The translations under genes and the position numbers were made by a program. From Rhizonema sp. PD38 (GTDB taxonomy: Bacteria; Cyanobacteriota; Cyanobacteriia; Cyanobacteriales; Nostocaceae): a DNA stretch of 33,000 bases. The first letter of the stretch is position 1, and every line of letters starts with the position of its first letter. The stretch is taken from positions 1-33,000 of the forward strand of contig JAQYWP010000001.1 of NCBI GenBank assembly GCA_029379285.1. Direction: 5' to 3'. Below are positions 10,101-20,500 of this stretch, in pieces. The notes below the pieces were generated by a model. That model saw nothing but the letters and a program-made list of their open reading frames with translations. It had not been told where the DNA came from and did not search any database.

Positions 10101-11579
10101 GAATTGTTGCAGCATTTCTATTATTCGTTCCGAAGAAAATAGGTCAGTATTATAGATTAATTCCAGTTTTATTCCTTCTTCTCGTTCTGTAATATATAAA
10201 CTTAAGTCAAACTTAGAAGCTTCTTCGGTTGGAATTGATATAGGTTCTACAGATAATCCAGACAGTTCTAATTGATTGTCTCCCAAGTTAAGTAGATTAA
10301 ACCACACTTGGAAAATGGGATGATGGCTAAGATTCCGTTCTGGCTGCAATGCCTCCACTAACAACTCAAAAGGTAAATCTTGATGAGCATATGCTCCCAA
10401 GCACACTTCTCGTACCTGCGTTAGTAACTGCCTAAAACTCGGGTTATCTCCCAAGTAAGTATGTAACACAAGGCTATTGACAAAAAAACCAATGAGTCCT
10501 TCAGTCTCTGCACGGTTGCGATTGGCGATCGGTGTACCTACACAAATATCATCTTGCCCACTATAGCGCCATAGCAATGTTTGGAATGCTGCTAACAGCG
10601 TCATAAACAAAGTAACACTTTCTTTTTGACTCAATTGTAAGAGTAGAAGAGTTAGCTCTTTTGAGAGTATAAACTCTTGAGTTGCGCCTTGGAAAGTTTG
10701 TACAGCAGTTCTTGCTTGGTCTGTAGGTAACGACAATAAAGCTGGTGCATTTGCTAGTTTTTGTTGCCAGTAAGTCAGTTTGGTTTGCAGTACATTCCCT
10801 TGCAACCACCGTCTCTGCCAAACCGCAAAGTCGGCGTACTGGATAGGTAGTTTAGCTAGAGGGTAAGGTAATCCTTGAGTGAAAGCTTCATAAAGTTGAG
10901 ATAACTCACGGACGAAAATGTTAGAAGACCAGCCATCGTAGATGATATGATGTATCTTCAACATAAATATAAACTCTTGTCCACCCAGTTGAATTAGGGT
11001 GAATTGTACTAAAGGTCCAATAGCCAAATCGAAGGGCTTGGAAGCTTCAGCACTTGCTATTTGTTGAATCTGATCAATTTGCTTTTGAACTGACAACTCT
11101 TGCCAGTCTATGATTGGCAGAGTTAAAGTCGAAGGGGGAACAATAAACTGGACAGGTTTACCGTCTAACGTTGGAAAAATGGTTCTTAAGATCTCGTGAC
11201 GGTAAATGATTTCACTGAGGCTCTTCTCCAATGCAGGTATATTTAGCGACCCGCATAGCCGCAAAAGCAGTAGCATGTTGCTAAGATGATTATCGGGTAG
11301 CAACTGTTGCAAAAACCAGAGTTGCTGTTGAGCAAAAGATAGTGGCAGCTCGCCGTCTCTTGCCAAGGGTTGAATAGGCAAATGATTATTAGAAGCTTTA
11401 ACTTGCTTTGCCTGTTGTAATAAAAGAATAATTTCTGTTTTGCGTCCAGCTATTTCCTGTCGCAGTATTGGATTTAACACACCTTCAGGTGCGTGGCAGC
11501 GCAAGCGTTCACCATCAGTCTCTAGGTTAATACTTAAGTTGCTCAAGTGACGAAGGAATTCGACGGTGCTGTTGGTCAT
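4110..11579 (-). CDS. NRPS, two modules plus thioesterase: docking-C-A-PCP-C-A-PCP-TE
   Basis: Adds residues three and four and releases the product. Residues 1-55 resemble a TubC-type N-terminal docking domain. C3 has HHIIYDG from H210. A3 (about 530-1030) has a normal FTSGTTGVPKG loop but is divergent, with specificity residues that I read as D-V-R-H-F-A-L-L-A and no confident substrate. The PCP serine is S1088. C4 has HHIVSDA from H1282, an alanine in place of the motif's glycine. A4 (about 1600-2090) gives D-L-F-N-N-A-L-T-Y, the known alanine code. The second PCP serine is S2151. The thioesterase has GGHSFGG with nucleophile S2281 and likely catalytic H2454. No epimerase or methyltransferase domain is present. 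The start is 2 bases after the preceding stop, with GGAG eight bases before the ATG, so translation is probably coupled. The last eight residues (QRKAEGRR) are encoded by repeat-like sequence. Confidence 0.95.
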   Translation of the reverse strand: MTNSTVEFLRHLSNLSINLETDGERLRCHAPEGVLNPILRQEIAGRKTEIILLLQQAKQVKASNNHLPIQPLARDGELPLSFAQQQLWFLQQLLPDNHLSNMLLLLRLCGSLNIPALEKSLSEIIYRHEILRTIFPTLDGKPVQFIVPPSTLTLPIIDWQELSVQKQIDQIQQIASAEASKPFDLAIGPLVQFTLIQLGGQEFIFMLKIHHIIYDGWSSNIFVRELSQLYEAFTQGLPYPLAKLPIQYADFAVWQRRWLQGNVLQTKLTYWQQKLANAPALLSLPTDQARTAVQTFQGATQEFILSKELTLLLLQLSQKESVTLFMTLLAAFQTLLWRYSGQDDICVGTPIANRNRAETEGLIGFFVNSLVLHTYLGDNPSFRQLLTQVREVCLGAYAHQDLPFELLVEALQPERNLSHHPIFQVWFNLLNLGDNQLELSGLSVEPISIPTEEASKFDLSLYITEREEGIKLELIYNTDLFSSERIIEMLQQFHYLLSQIVAAPDSAIASYSLVTPEVRSLLPDPRTVLPESQYELVTTTFTSWVNSTPERSALCQESCTWSYGQLGKIAHALAQVMLNHGIERGDVVAVYGTQSLGLIASAIAVLLSGGVLLMLDSQLPSERQKLMLKEAKAKYILYIDTQHLEDQKIWQPLTVICVNSDTGLAINSLKESSHTIPLPKISADDAAYIFFTSGTTGVPKGVLGCHKGMAHFINWQRQTFGIGKLDRIAQLTGLSFDVVLRDIFLPLTSGATLCLPAEGENLEPTKILRYLEREQISVLHTVPCLAQSWLANIPSEVSLSNLRWLFLAGEPLKQTLVRQWRDALPQAGEVVNLYGPTETTLAKCYYQVPSEPTVGVQPVGWPLPETQALVFNQNHQLCGIGELGEIVLRTPFRSLGYINAPEEKRSRFVKNPFQNDDQDLLYYTGDRGRYRLDGSLEILGRQDHQVKIRGIRIELGEIETLLAQHPSVHQTVVIACEDAFGDQRLVAYVILNQHSAPTISEIRRFLSTKLPQYMVPLSFVFLESLPLTPNGKIDRRALTNPDLAQELSEKYVAPRSPIEELLALIWADVLKLELVGIHDNFFELGGHSLLATQLISRIRNNLKVELPLRSLFAAATVAELAKEIQYSQQQNLKLSVPPVLPRAKNAQLPVPLSFAQTRLWFLDQLEPNSSFYNIPVALRLQGTLQVPALEQSLIEIIARHEVLRTNFIIVEGQPTQIIQTATTWTVSVVDLKHLPTTQQEIVTQQLAQQQAIQPFDLANQALVRATLVVLSETEHRLFVCMHHIVSDAWSIGVFVQELAALYNAYSQDLPSLRDATQTPLTPLPIQYADFAIWQRHWLQGEVLQTQLSYWQKQLANTPALLSLPTDRPRRAVQTFNGSSQQFALSVELTNKLTQLSQQQGVTLFMTLLAAFDTLLYRYTGIEDILVGTPIANRNRSEIEGLIGFFVNTLVLRTDVSGNPSFSELLVRVREMALLAYAHQDLPFEMLVEALQPERNLSHTPLFQVMFVLQNTPMSEVELAGLSVSPLLGERTTAKFDLTLAVENTSTGLAGVWEYNTDLFDKRTIERMIEHFVTLLEGIVANPQQHLAQLPLLTSVEQQQLLVEWNQTQTDYPQEKCIHSLFEAQAERTPDAVALMYENQQLTYHQLNSRANQLAYYLRSVGVGADVLVGICVERSIEMVVGLLAILKAGGAYVPLDPEYPQERLTFMLEDAQVKVLLTQKQLLDRLPEQKLHLVYLDTDSQKFALVNEILHACEVKSSNLAYVLYTSGSTGRPKAVAIEHKSPVALVSWAQSVFTPNELAGVLASTSICFDLSVFELFVPLSLGGKIILAKNALYLSKMTTANQVTLINTVPSVIAELIRENNLPEQVCTVNLAGESLRNQLVQQIYQQSTIQRVFNLYGPSEDTTYSTFALIKKGTSESPSIGRPISNTLIYILDQYLQPVPVGISGELHIGGAGLARGYLNQPELSKEKFIPNPFSTNPGSRLYKTGDLARYLSDSNIEYLGRIDNQVKVRGFRIELGEIEAVLSQHGDVQACCAIAKEDTTGDKRLVAYVVPDQQHTPTISQLRQFLFDQLPGYMVPNAFVMLETLPLTPNGKVDHRALRTLSQSSDSDTFVAPRNNLEVELTQIWSNILKVDQVGVQDNFFDLGGHSLLATYLISRIKQQLLKDIPLVTLFQNPTVEQLATILQRDSVISSYSPLVAIQPNGSNLPFFCLPGAGGYPFYLYNLARYLGPDQPFYSFQANDLDGGLQPITRVEDIAAHYIQAIQAVQPQGPYFLGGHSFGGKVAFEMAQQLLHQGYVVALVAILDTKAPIYQKKHIGVGWDDTKWLFEFAKALELAFAKNLDISYETLQCLAPKEQLKYVLQHFQMVNILPPDAETTQLNHLVQVFKANHLVDYVPPQQVYPTRIALLRSSEASVEDSASEIPSEILQDVVWGWGEFSAEPVNIHFVPGNHITMMTQPHVQVLAEQLRACIQEANNSLQRKAEGRR
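7631..7652. repeat. Short dispersed repeat inserted in frame in condensation domain C4
   Basis: The 22 bases (GCGTAGCGTCTCGTAGAGAA plus GG) look like a dispersed repeat of Nostoc-type genomes. They encode the SLRDAT part of DLPSLRDATQTPLTPLPIQYADFA. The matching part of C3 in the same protein reads GLPYPLAKLPIQYADFA, so about six residues are extra. The insertion lies in the linker before the conserved IQYADFA block and keeps the frame. Confidence 0.6.
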
Positions 11580-11581
11580 TT

Positions 11582-14500
11582 TTAAAACTCCACTACTTCG
11601 CTACTGACTTCTGTATTTGTTAAATCTTTTACTGCCCAATCCATGACTTCCATGTATACAGCTATACCAGTCACTGTAGGAGACTCAAATATCACCTGTA
11701 TAGGTAGGTCAAGTCCAAAAGCTGAGTTTATACGTGATATAACTTGGGTAGCTAGCAGAGAATGCCCACCGATCTCAAAGAAGTTGTCCTTGACTCCAAT
11801 TCGTTCTAATCCCAGGACTTCACTCCAGATTTGAGCCAGTTGAGCTTCAATGGGAGTGCGAGGTAAAACAAAGCCAGTTGAGAGATTTCTGGTGGCTGTA
11901 TCAGGTGTTGGGAGGGAGCGGCGATCCACCTTGCCATTGGGTGTCAAGGGTAAATCATTAAGAAGGACAAAAGCTTGAGGCACCATGTAATTGGGTAGCT
12001 TGAGAAGGAGCAATTCGCGCACTTGAGGCACTAACTTGCGGACTAACTTACCCCGCAAGGGATTGTTAGTGTAGTTAATCCAGGGAATATCCGTGACTGT
12101 CTCGTTGTCCCAGAAGGTGTAGGCACCCAGTGTAGGCATCGCCTTCTGAGTATCAGACGTGGGCGTCGAGCTGGTACGGCAAAACACCACATCAAAGCAA
12201 CCATCTTGACTACTCTCCCACCAACTTAGGTGAACAGTGTAGCCTAGATGCTGCCCCAGTTCCCAAAACTGCTCTGGATTTATTCCATCTGCTGACTGTT
12301 GTGCTATCAGTTGCCGCAGTTGGCTCACTGTCTCGACATCAGGGGGATGTTCCAACCATTCCCAAATCTGTAGTGCTTGCTGTACCCGTTGATTTGGTAC
12401 GCGCCTAATTCCTAAAAGTTCTGGCTGCTCTTGAAGCAACTGGTTTTGAATTTGTGTGAATGAAAGTTGGTCAAGTTGCCAGTTTAACCAAGGAACTACC
12501 TTTGTTTGGACATTAGTATTTATATAGATGGTGATATCATAGCGAAATTGAGTTAACTCATTTTGAAAGTGACCGCGTTTGGGTTGAATCTCCACCCAAG
12601 TAATTTGGGGAAAGCGTTGCGTTAGGGCAATGAAAAACCTGGGGTCGATGAGCAATTCTTCTTCCCCGTCTATACTCTGGTGTACCTGCTGCTGCCATTG
12701 CTCAACACTATTGGACTCAGGGACTTGGGACAACTGCACAGCTGCATGGTATGGCTCTAGTAACGGTAGGCTTCGGACATCACCCACGAAAATAGTACCC
12801 TGATCGTCAATCGTCGCTATGACTCCTTCTAAAACTTGCAACAGATACTCAACACTGGGGAAATACTGTATGACTGAGTTCAAAATCACAGTGTCAAATT
12901 CTGCTTTGGGGATACCTTCAAAGTTATCCGCCGTTTTGTGCAGCAACCGAACATGTTCTAAACTATCAACTGCGTGGCAGAGCTGCTCAACATGCTTTAA
13001 GGCTGCTTTGGAATAATCGGTTCCCCAATACTGTTGACAGTGACCGGCAACGCGAGATAATAATAACCCCGTGCCACAACCAATTTCTAACACCCGCTTC
13101 GGGAACACAGCCAGAATTCGCTTCACCGTACTATCAACCCACTCTTGCATCTCTTGAGTTGGGATAGGCTGCCCTGTATAACTACTGTTCCAACCAGCAA
13201 TATTGAATGTTAGGTCATCTGTATATACTTGAGACTGACTATAGGCTTGTTCATAAAGCGTTTGCCAATCTGAAACGTACTCATTCTGCCATTGGGAAAC
13301 CTGCTCGGATAATGCTTCGCTTTTGAGTTCCGGCACTAAATAAGCCACTAACCGTTGATCTCCTGGGATATCTTCTCTTGCGACGACAACACTCTCCCGC
13401 ACTAAAGGGTGTTGACTCAAAACTGCTTCAACTTCTCCTGTTTCGATGCGAAAACCGCGAACCTTCACCTGATGATCTATCCGGCCGAGAAACTCAATAT
13501 TCCCATCACTGAGGTAACGAGCTTTATCTCCAGTTTTATAAATGCGATCATCAGGCTCTGAACTGAAGGGATGGCGAATAAATTTCTCGGCAGTTAAGTC
13601 AGGGCGGTTCATATAGCCACGAGCCAAACCAATACCCCCGATGTATAGTTCGCCCGGAACACCGATGGGAGTTGGTTGGCAATGTGGATCTAAAATGTAG
13701 ATCTGTGTGTTAGCAATAGGGCGACCAATAGGTGGTTTCTGGCTGCCGTCGCGACAAAAAGCTACCGTCGCACAGACAGTGGATTCAGTAGGTCCATAGG
13801 CGTTAAACAAGCGTCGGTTTCTAGACCATTGTCCCACCAGATCGGCTGATATGGCTTCTCCAGCCACAACGATATTCTGTAAAGCTGGCAATTTACCTGT
13901 AGGCATAACCGCCAGTGCTGAGGGAGGAAGTGTAACGTGAGTTATGGATTGGTAATGCAGTAACTGCATTAAATCTTTACCCGGAAGTAATGATTCTGCC
14001 GTTCCCAAAACAAGTGTTGCTCCTGAACAAACAGCCATAACAATTTCCCAGATTGAAGCATCGAAGCTTAAAGAAGCGAACTGAAGAATGCGACTGTCTG
14101 GCTGCACATCAAAGAGCTTATTTTGTGCTGAAGCTAGGTTGCATAATCCCTGGTGAGCGACTAAAACCCCTTTAGGTTGCCCTGTAGAACCGGAGGTGTA
14201 AATTACATAAGCTAAATTATTGGGCGTAGCACCACTGATTGGGTTTTCTTTACTCTTCTCTTCAATGACTCCCCAGTCTTTATCTAAACAAACCACCTGT
14301 GCCTTATGTTTGGGCAATTTGTCCATTAACTTAGACTGCGTCAGCAGCACCTGTACCTGAGAATCACTCAACATATAAGCAATGCGCTCAGGGGGATACT
14401 TTGGATCTAGAGGCACATAAGCAGCACCTGCTTTGAGAATTCCTAATAATCCTACGATTGCGGACACAGAGCGTTCAACACAGATGCCTAAAAGCGTTTC

Positions 14501-17500
14501 TGGTTTCACACCCAATTTTTGCAAATAATGTGCTAGTTGATTTGCCTGTGCATTCAACTCCCGATAGGTGAGTTGTTGCTCTCCAAAGACTACTGCTACT
14601 GCATCAGGAGTCCGTACCACTTGAGCTTCAAACAGTTGATGGATACATTGAGAACTAGGATAATCCGTTTTCGTCGCGTTCCACTCCATCAACAATTGCT
14701 GCTTTTGGGCAGTTGTGAGTAGGGATAATTGATTGACTGGTTGTTCTGGATTCGCGACAATAGCTTCTAGCAAAGTCTGAAATTGCTGCATCATGCGGAC
14801 AATTGTTGCCGCATCAAATAAATCGCTGCTGTAACAGCAAAAGCCATTGAGTCCTTCTGGGGTTTCCCAGAAATGTACTTCTAGATCAACCCGAACCGTC
14901 TCCAGATGCCAAGACAGTTGCTCCACGCTTAAGCCAGGCAAATCCCAAGGGAAGGTTGGGGCGTTTTGCAAAGCAAACACCACCTGAACAAGTGGATTAC
15001 GATTCAACTTTCGCTCGGGTTGCAACTCTTCAACTAACATCTCAAAGGGCAAATCCTGGTGTTCGTAGGCATCTAGGGTGATCTGCCGCACTTGTGCCAG
15101 TAAGGCGTGAAAGGTTGGTTCTTGGGAAAGATCGAATCTTAGTGCCAAAGTATTGACAAAGAATCCAATCAATGGTTCTACTTCTTGACGGTTGCGATTA
15201 GCAATAGGAGAGCCGACGACAAGATCTGTTTGTCCACTATAGCGAGAAAGTAACGCCACAAAACCTGCCAGGAGTGTCATAAATAGAGTGGCTCCTGATT
15301 CTTTGCTAAGCTGTTTGATCCCAGAAGTTAGCTTGCTATCTAGTTGAAATCCCTCTATACCTCCTTGAAAAGTCTGTACAGATGGGCGAGAACGGTCTGT
15401 AGGCAGTTCTAATAGAGGTGGCGCTCCTGCTAAGTGTTGCTTCCAATAACTTAACTGACGCTCTAGAACGTTACTTGTCAGCCACTGGCGCTGCCACACA
15501 GCGAAGTCGGTATACTGCACAGACAATTCTGGTAGCAGAACAGAACTATTTGTCGTAATAGATCGATAATGGGCAGACAATTCGCGGATCAAAACACCTA
15601 TTGACCAACCATCAGCAGCAATATGATGAATCGCTAACAGCAATATATATTCGTCTTGAGAAACTCGCCAAAGCATGACTCGCAGTACAGAACCATTGGT
15701 TAGATCGAATGGTTTATTGACTTCTTTTATTACCAGTTGCTTGACTTGTTTCCCAGGATATGCTGTATCTTGTAGAGCGACCAATGGCAATTTTATGGTC
15801 AAGTGAGGGGCGATCGCCTGTACAGGCTTGTTATCCTTGATCTCAAAGCGAGTACGAAGAACTTCATGTCGGCGCACTATTTCTTGGAGTGCTTGTTCCA
15901 AAGCTTTGACATTTAACTGTCCTACTAAACGCACGGCACAAGACATAGTGTAGGCACCACTTTCGCCTTCCAAGTGATGAAGAAACCACAGGCGCTCCTG
16001 CGCCCATGACAAGGGTAGATCGTTCTCTCTCGGGACGGGTACAATCGCTGGAATCGCGTGATACGAATCAGTTTGAAGTTCAGCTGAGATCACATCACTT
16101 AACTGGGCAACCGTAGGTGATTTAAATAGATAACGCAATGGCAACGAAATCTGGAAAGCTTCCTGCAAGCGAGAAATTACTTGTGTCGCTTGCAGAGAAT
16201 GTCCACCAAGTTCAAAGAAATTATCGTAAATGCCCACTTGCTCTACTCTGAGCACCTCAGCCCAAACTAACGCCAGCGTTTTTTCGATTGATGTGCGTGG
16301 GGCAACAAATTCGTCTATGAGTTCAGTATCTAAATCTGCTGCTGGAAGGGAGCGGTAATCTACCTTGCCGTTTGATGTTAGTGGCAAACTTTCTAGTACC
16401 ACAAAAGCATTTGGTACCATGTAAAGAGGCAGCTGACTGGAGAGGTACTGGCGGAGTTCACGGTTTGTAGGTGTGTGCTGTTGATATGGTACCACGTAGG
16501 CGATTAACCGTTTATCCCCGTTTGTGTCTTCACGGGCGACAACACAAGATGTTTGCACATCGCTATGTTGGTTTAGTATTGCTTCAATTTCTCCCAACTC
16601 AATGCGGAAGCCCCGGATTTTGACTTGGTTGTCAATGCGTCCTAGATACTCAATGTTGCCATCGGGCAAATATCGTGCTAAATCTCCTGTTTTGTAAAGT
16701 CGTGAATCTGAGTTTGTGCTAAAGGGGTTAGGGATAAATTTTTCTTTTGTCAATTCTGGGCGGTTGAGATAGCCTCGTGCCAAACCCGCACCACCGATGT
16801 GCAGTTCTCCTGCTACACCTATGGGGACTGGTTGTAGATATTGGTCTAGTATGTATATTTGAGTATTATGAATGGGGTGTCCAATTGATATTTTTTGCTC
16901 ATCAACTTCTGTTGTGACGGCACCCGGCAATCTGCATAGTGTTGCGGCTATAGTTGTTTCAGTTGGACCATATGCGTCTATTAGCTGAGGATACTCACCG
17001 ATATGTTGCTGCCAGATTTTTAATTGTTGGTTAAGCAGACGCTCTCCGCCAATAGTTACTAACCGGATGGAATCGGGTAACCGCATATTAGTACTGGCTA
17101 ATTCAGTAGTTATCTGATACCAGTATGCTGTTGGCAAGTCTAAGACTGTTAAGTCCCAATCCCGGCATTTCTCCATAAACATCTGTACAGAACTCAACAT
17201 TTGCTCGGTTCGCAGCACTAGGGTTGCACCGCAACTCAGGCAAGGATAGATTTCTGCTGCCGCCACATCAAAACTAATAGAGGAAAACTGTAGTGAGCGT
17301 TGGCTTTGCCCGCCGCAGGCATCGCGATTGCTTAACCCATATTCAACAATCACTGTCTGCGTAATATTTACTAGAGACTGATGTTGAATCATTACTCCCT
17401 TAGGCTGACCTGTAGAACCGGAAGTATAAATTACATAGGCTAAATTATTTGGGGTGGTACTATTAACCAAGTTTTGATCGCTCGACTGGGAAATAAGTTG

Positions 17501-20500
17501 CCAATCAGTGTCCAAACAGACAAGCGGTGTATGATGCTCAGGTAGTCTTTCCAGGAGTGGGTGTTGAGTTAGTAGCAATTGAACTTGAGCATCTTCAAGC
17601 ATAAAGTTCAAACGCTCTTGCGGATAGTCAGGATCAAGTGGCACATAAGCCCCACCTGCTTTGAGAATTCCCAACAATCCCACCACCATTGATAGTGAAC
17701 GTTCCACACACAACCCTACCAGCACATCTGCTCCCACACCCAAAGTTTGCAAGTAATGCGCCAATTGATTAGCACGACAATTCAACTCGCGGTAGGTAAG
17801 TTGTGTCTTTTCAAACACCACTGCCACTGCATCGGGGGTGCGCGTAACTTGTAACTCAAACAACTGATGGACACACTTATCAAAGGGATACTCAACTTGA
17901 GTATCATTCCACTCGACTAATAACTGATGCCGTTGAGTAGCAGTAAGTAGAGGTAGTTCTCTGAGATATTGTTTTGGCTGAGTGATAATTGCTGGTAACA
18001 AAGTCTGGAAATGATTCAGCCATCGCTCAATGGTTTCTGCATCGAACAAGTCGGTGTTATAACCACAATCCACCAATAATTCACCCCCTATGTCTACCAC
18101 ATTTAAATGGAGATCCCCATCCTTAAAGTTAATAACTTGAGGGAATAAGCTAGTCTCCAGTTGAAATATTTGTGGCAGAGTCATAGGCACATCTAAATTA
18201 AAGCTCACGTCAACCAAAGGAGAGCGACTGGTATCCCTTGGTAGGTTTAGTTGATTTAGCAATTGGGCAAACGGGTAATCTTGGTGTTCGTAAGCTTCTA
18301 ATAAATGACCCCGCATCTTTTGGAGATATTCTATAAACGTAGGATTACCTACCAACTCACTGCGTATCGGTAAGAAATGGGCACAATAACCAACCATCCC
18401 CTCACTTCCTAAGAGCGATCGCCCAGATGTAGGAACCCCCACGATAATGTCGTCCTGTCCTGTCAGTCGATGAATAAACGTCATGTAAACTGAAAGCAGG
18501 GTCATTAGCAGAGTGCAACCCTGTTGCTGACTGAATAGTTTAAGGTTTTTGGTGACTTGAGCATCAAGCTTGATGGTTTTCCGACTGGCGTGATAAGTTT
18601 TGATGGTTGGGCGAGTGCGGTCAGCAGGTAAATCTAATACAGGGGGTACAGTCAATTTCTCCAACCAGTAGGATTGGTGAGTTTCCATTTCCTGTCTCTG
18701 GCAATGCTTATTTTGCCACTCTATGTATTCCCGAAATTGTTTTGGGGGTTTGATCTGGCAACTCATTCCTTGAGACTCAGCTGAATACAAAGCCCCTAAT
18801 TCTCGGAGAATAACTTTTATCGACCAGCCATCGATCACGATGTGATGGGCACTCAAAACCAATAAATAAAGTTCTGGCTCTAATTTGAGGAGATGCACAC
18901 GGATTAGAGAACCGTGAGTCAGATCAAAAGGTTTTCGGCTTTCTTGGTCGAGCCACTCAGCGACTTGAGCCTGAGGTAAGCGCAGTCCCCCGTAGGTATC
19001 ACCCTCTACACAACTGAAGTCTAATACAGGACAATCGACTTTGAAGGTAGGTAAGATTTCTTGAACATCCCCCTTAGGGCTGATTTTTGTTCGCAGTGCC
19101 TCGTGGCGGTCAACTAATTTCTGTACCGCCTTGCTCATTGCCGTTGTGTTCAACGAACCTCGTATTTGCAGCGTTACAGATTCGTTGTAGGCAACTGAGC
19201 TATCTTCTCCCAACTGAGCTAATATCCAGAGTTGCTTTTGAGCTTCAGTGAGAGGGACTTCGGATGCAGCCGACGCTATAACGACAGTTTGTGTAGATAG
19301 AATTCCTACTTTCTCCTGGTTATTGGGAATAGTCACAACTTCTTTAAATTGACTTTCCTTTAACAGATCCTGCCATTGGTAAGGAGAAAGCAAAGGGGAG
19401 GATAATCTCAAATCCAGATCAGTAAACTTCCACCAACCTTCTGTCAACCCAAATGTCAAATCTAACCAGCGTTGGCGAACGGTTACTTCTAACAGTACTA
19501 GCAGCCCGCCAGGAACTAACAACTGCTGTAGATGTTTTAATGTTTGACGTAAATCCTTGGTAGCATGTAATACATTAGCCGCTATGATCAAATCGTACTG
19601 ACGAAAATCATTTGTCTGTGTTTTGGGATCTTGCTCAATGTCTAAAATCTGACAGCATACAAATGGATAATCGCCAAATTTCTTTTGAGCTTTGGAAATG
19701 AGTACAGGAGAAATATCAGTAAATACGTATTCTGCCTGATGGTTTAGCAGGTGAGGCAGAATATAGGACGTTGTTCCTCCAGTTCCGCCGCCAATTTCCA
19801 GAATTCGCACCTTGCATTCCTGTGGTAAACACTCTATTACTCCAGAAACTGCCTTTTGCACCAAGGTGTTAATCACTTGAGATCCTGGTGAATCCTGATA
19901 TAGTTTGGTTAGAGTGGTTGTATTACCCCTTGGGAACAATAATTCCAATGGGTGGCACTTTCCCTGTAAAACTTGTGCGAGTTTTTGACCACAACGCTGG
20001 AGCAAAGTCAGTTCTGCTTCTACTTCTCGGTATTGAACCAAAAATGCAATTTCTTGTGCTTGTATATTTTGAATCTCTACTACTTGAGTGACTTCCCAAT
20101 CGTCATCGACTTGATGTAGCACTTTTTCTTCTGCCAGCATCTCCAGTAAGCGCAAGAGCAACCGTTGGTGCTGCTCAATGATGCCCAATTGCTCGACAAT
20201 AAATTTTGTTGAGAAGCGCCGGGAAGGTTGAAATTCCCATCCCATTTCCTGGAATGCTCTCAAAACATAAGTGATACTTAAGGCTTCTAACTGGGTTACT
20301 GCTTCTCCATAAACTTTTATATTTTGTTGGCAAGTTGCTTGAGTGAACTCCGACAGGAGGCGATCGCCAATCTCTGAGGGGGTTGGCATATAATCTCTGA
20401 GACGGCACTCATCTCGACTCCCCCTGTGATCTGTCAATTCCTCACTGGCTTGTGCATCAATTGTTTGTTGGGTATTTGAGAATAAGGCAGATGGCGTCAA

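Noticed and set aside
16560-17050. Arginine assignment for adenylation domain A1
   Set aside because: The residues D-V-A-D-T-G-A-I-A resemble the D-V-A-D-V-G-A-I-D arginine code from memory, but two positions differ and a repeat insertion adjoins the core, so I left the substrate open.
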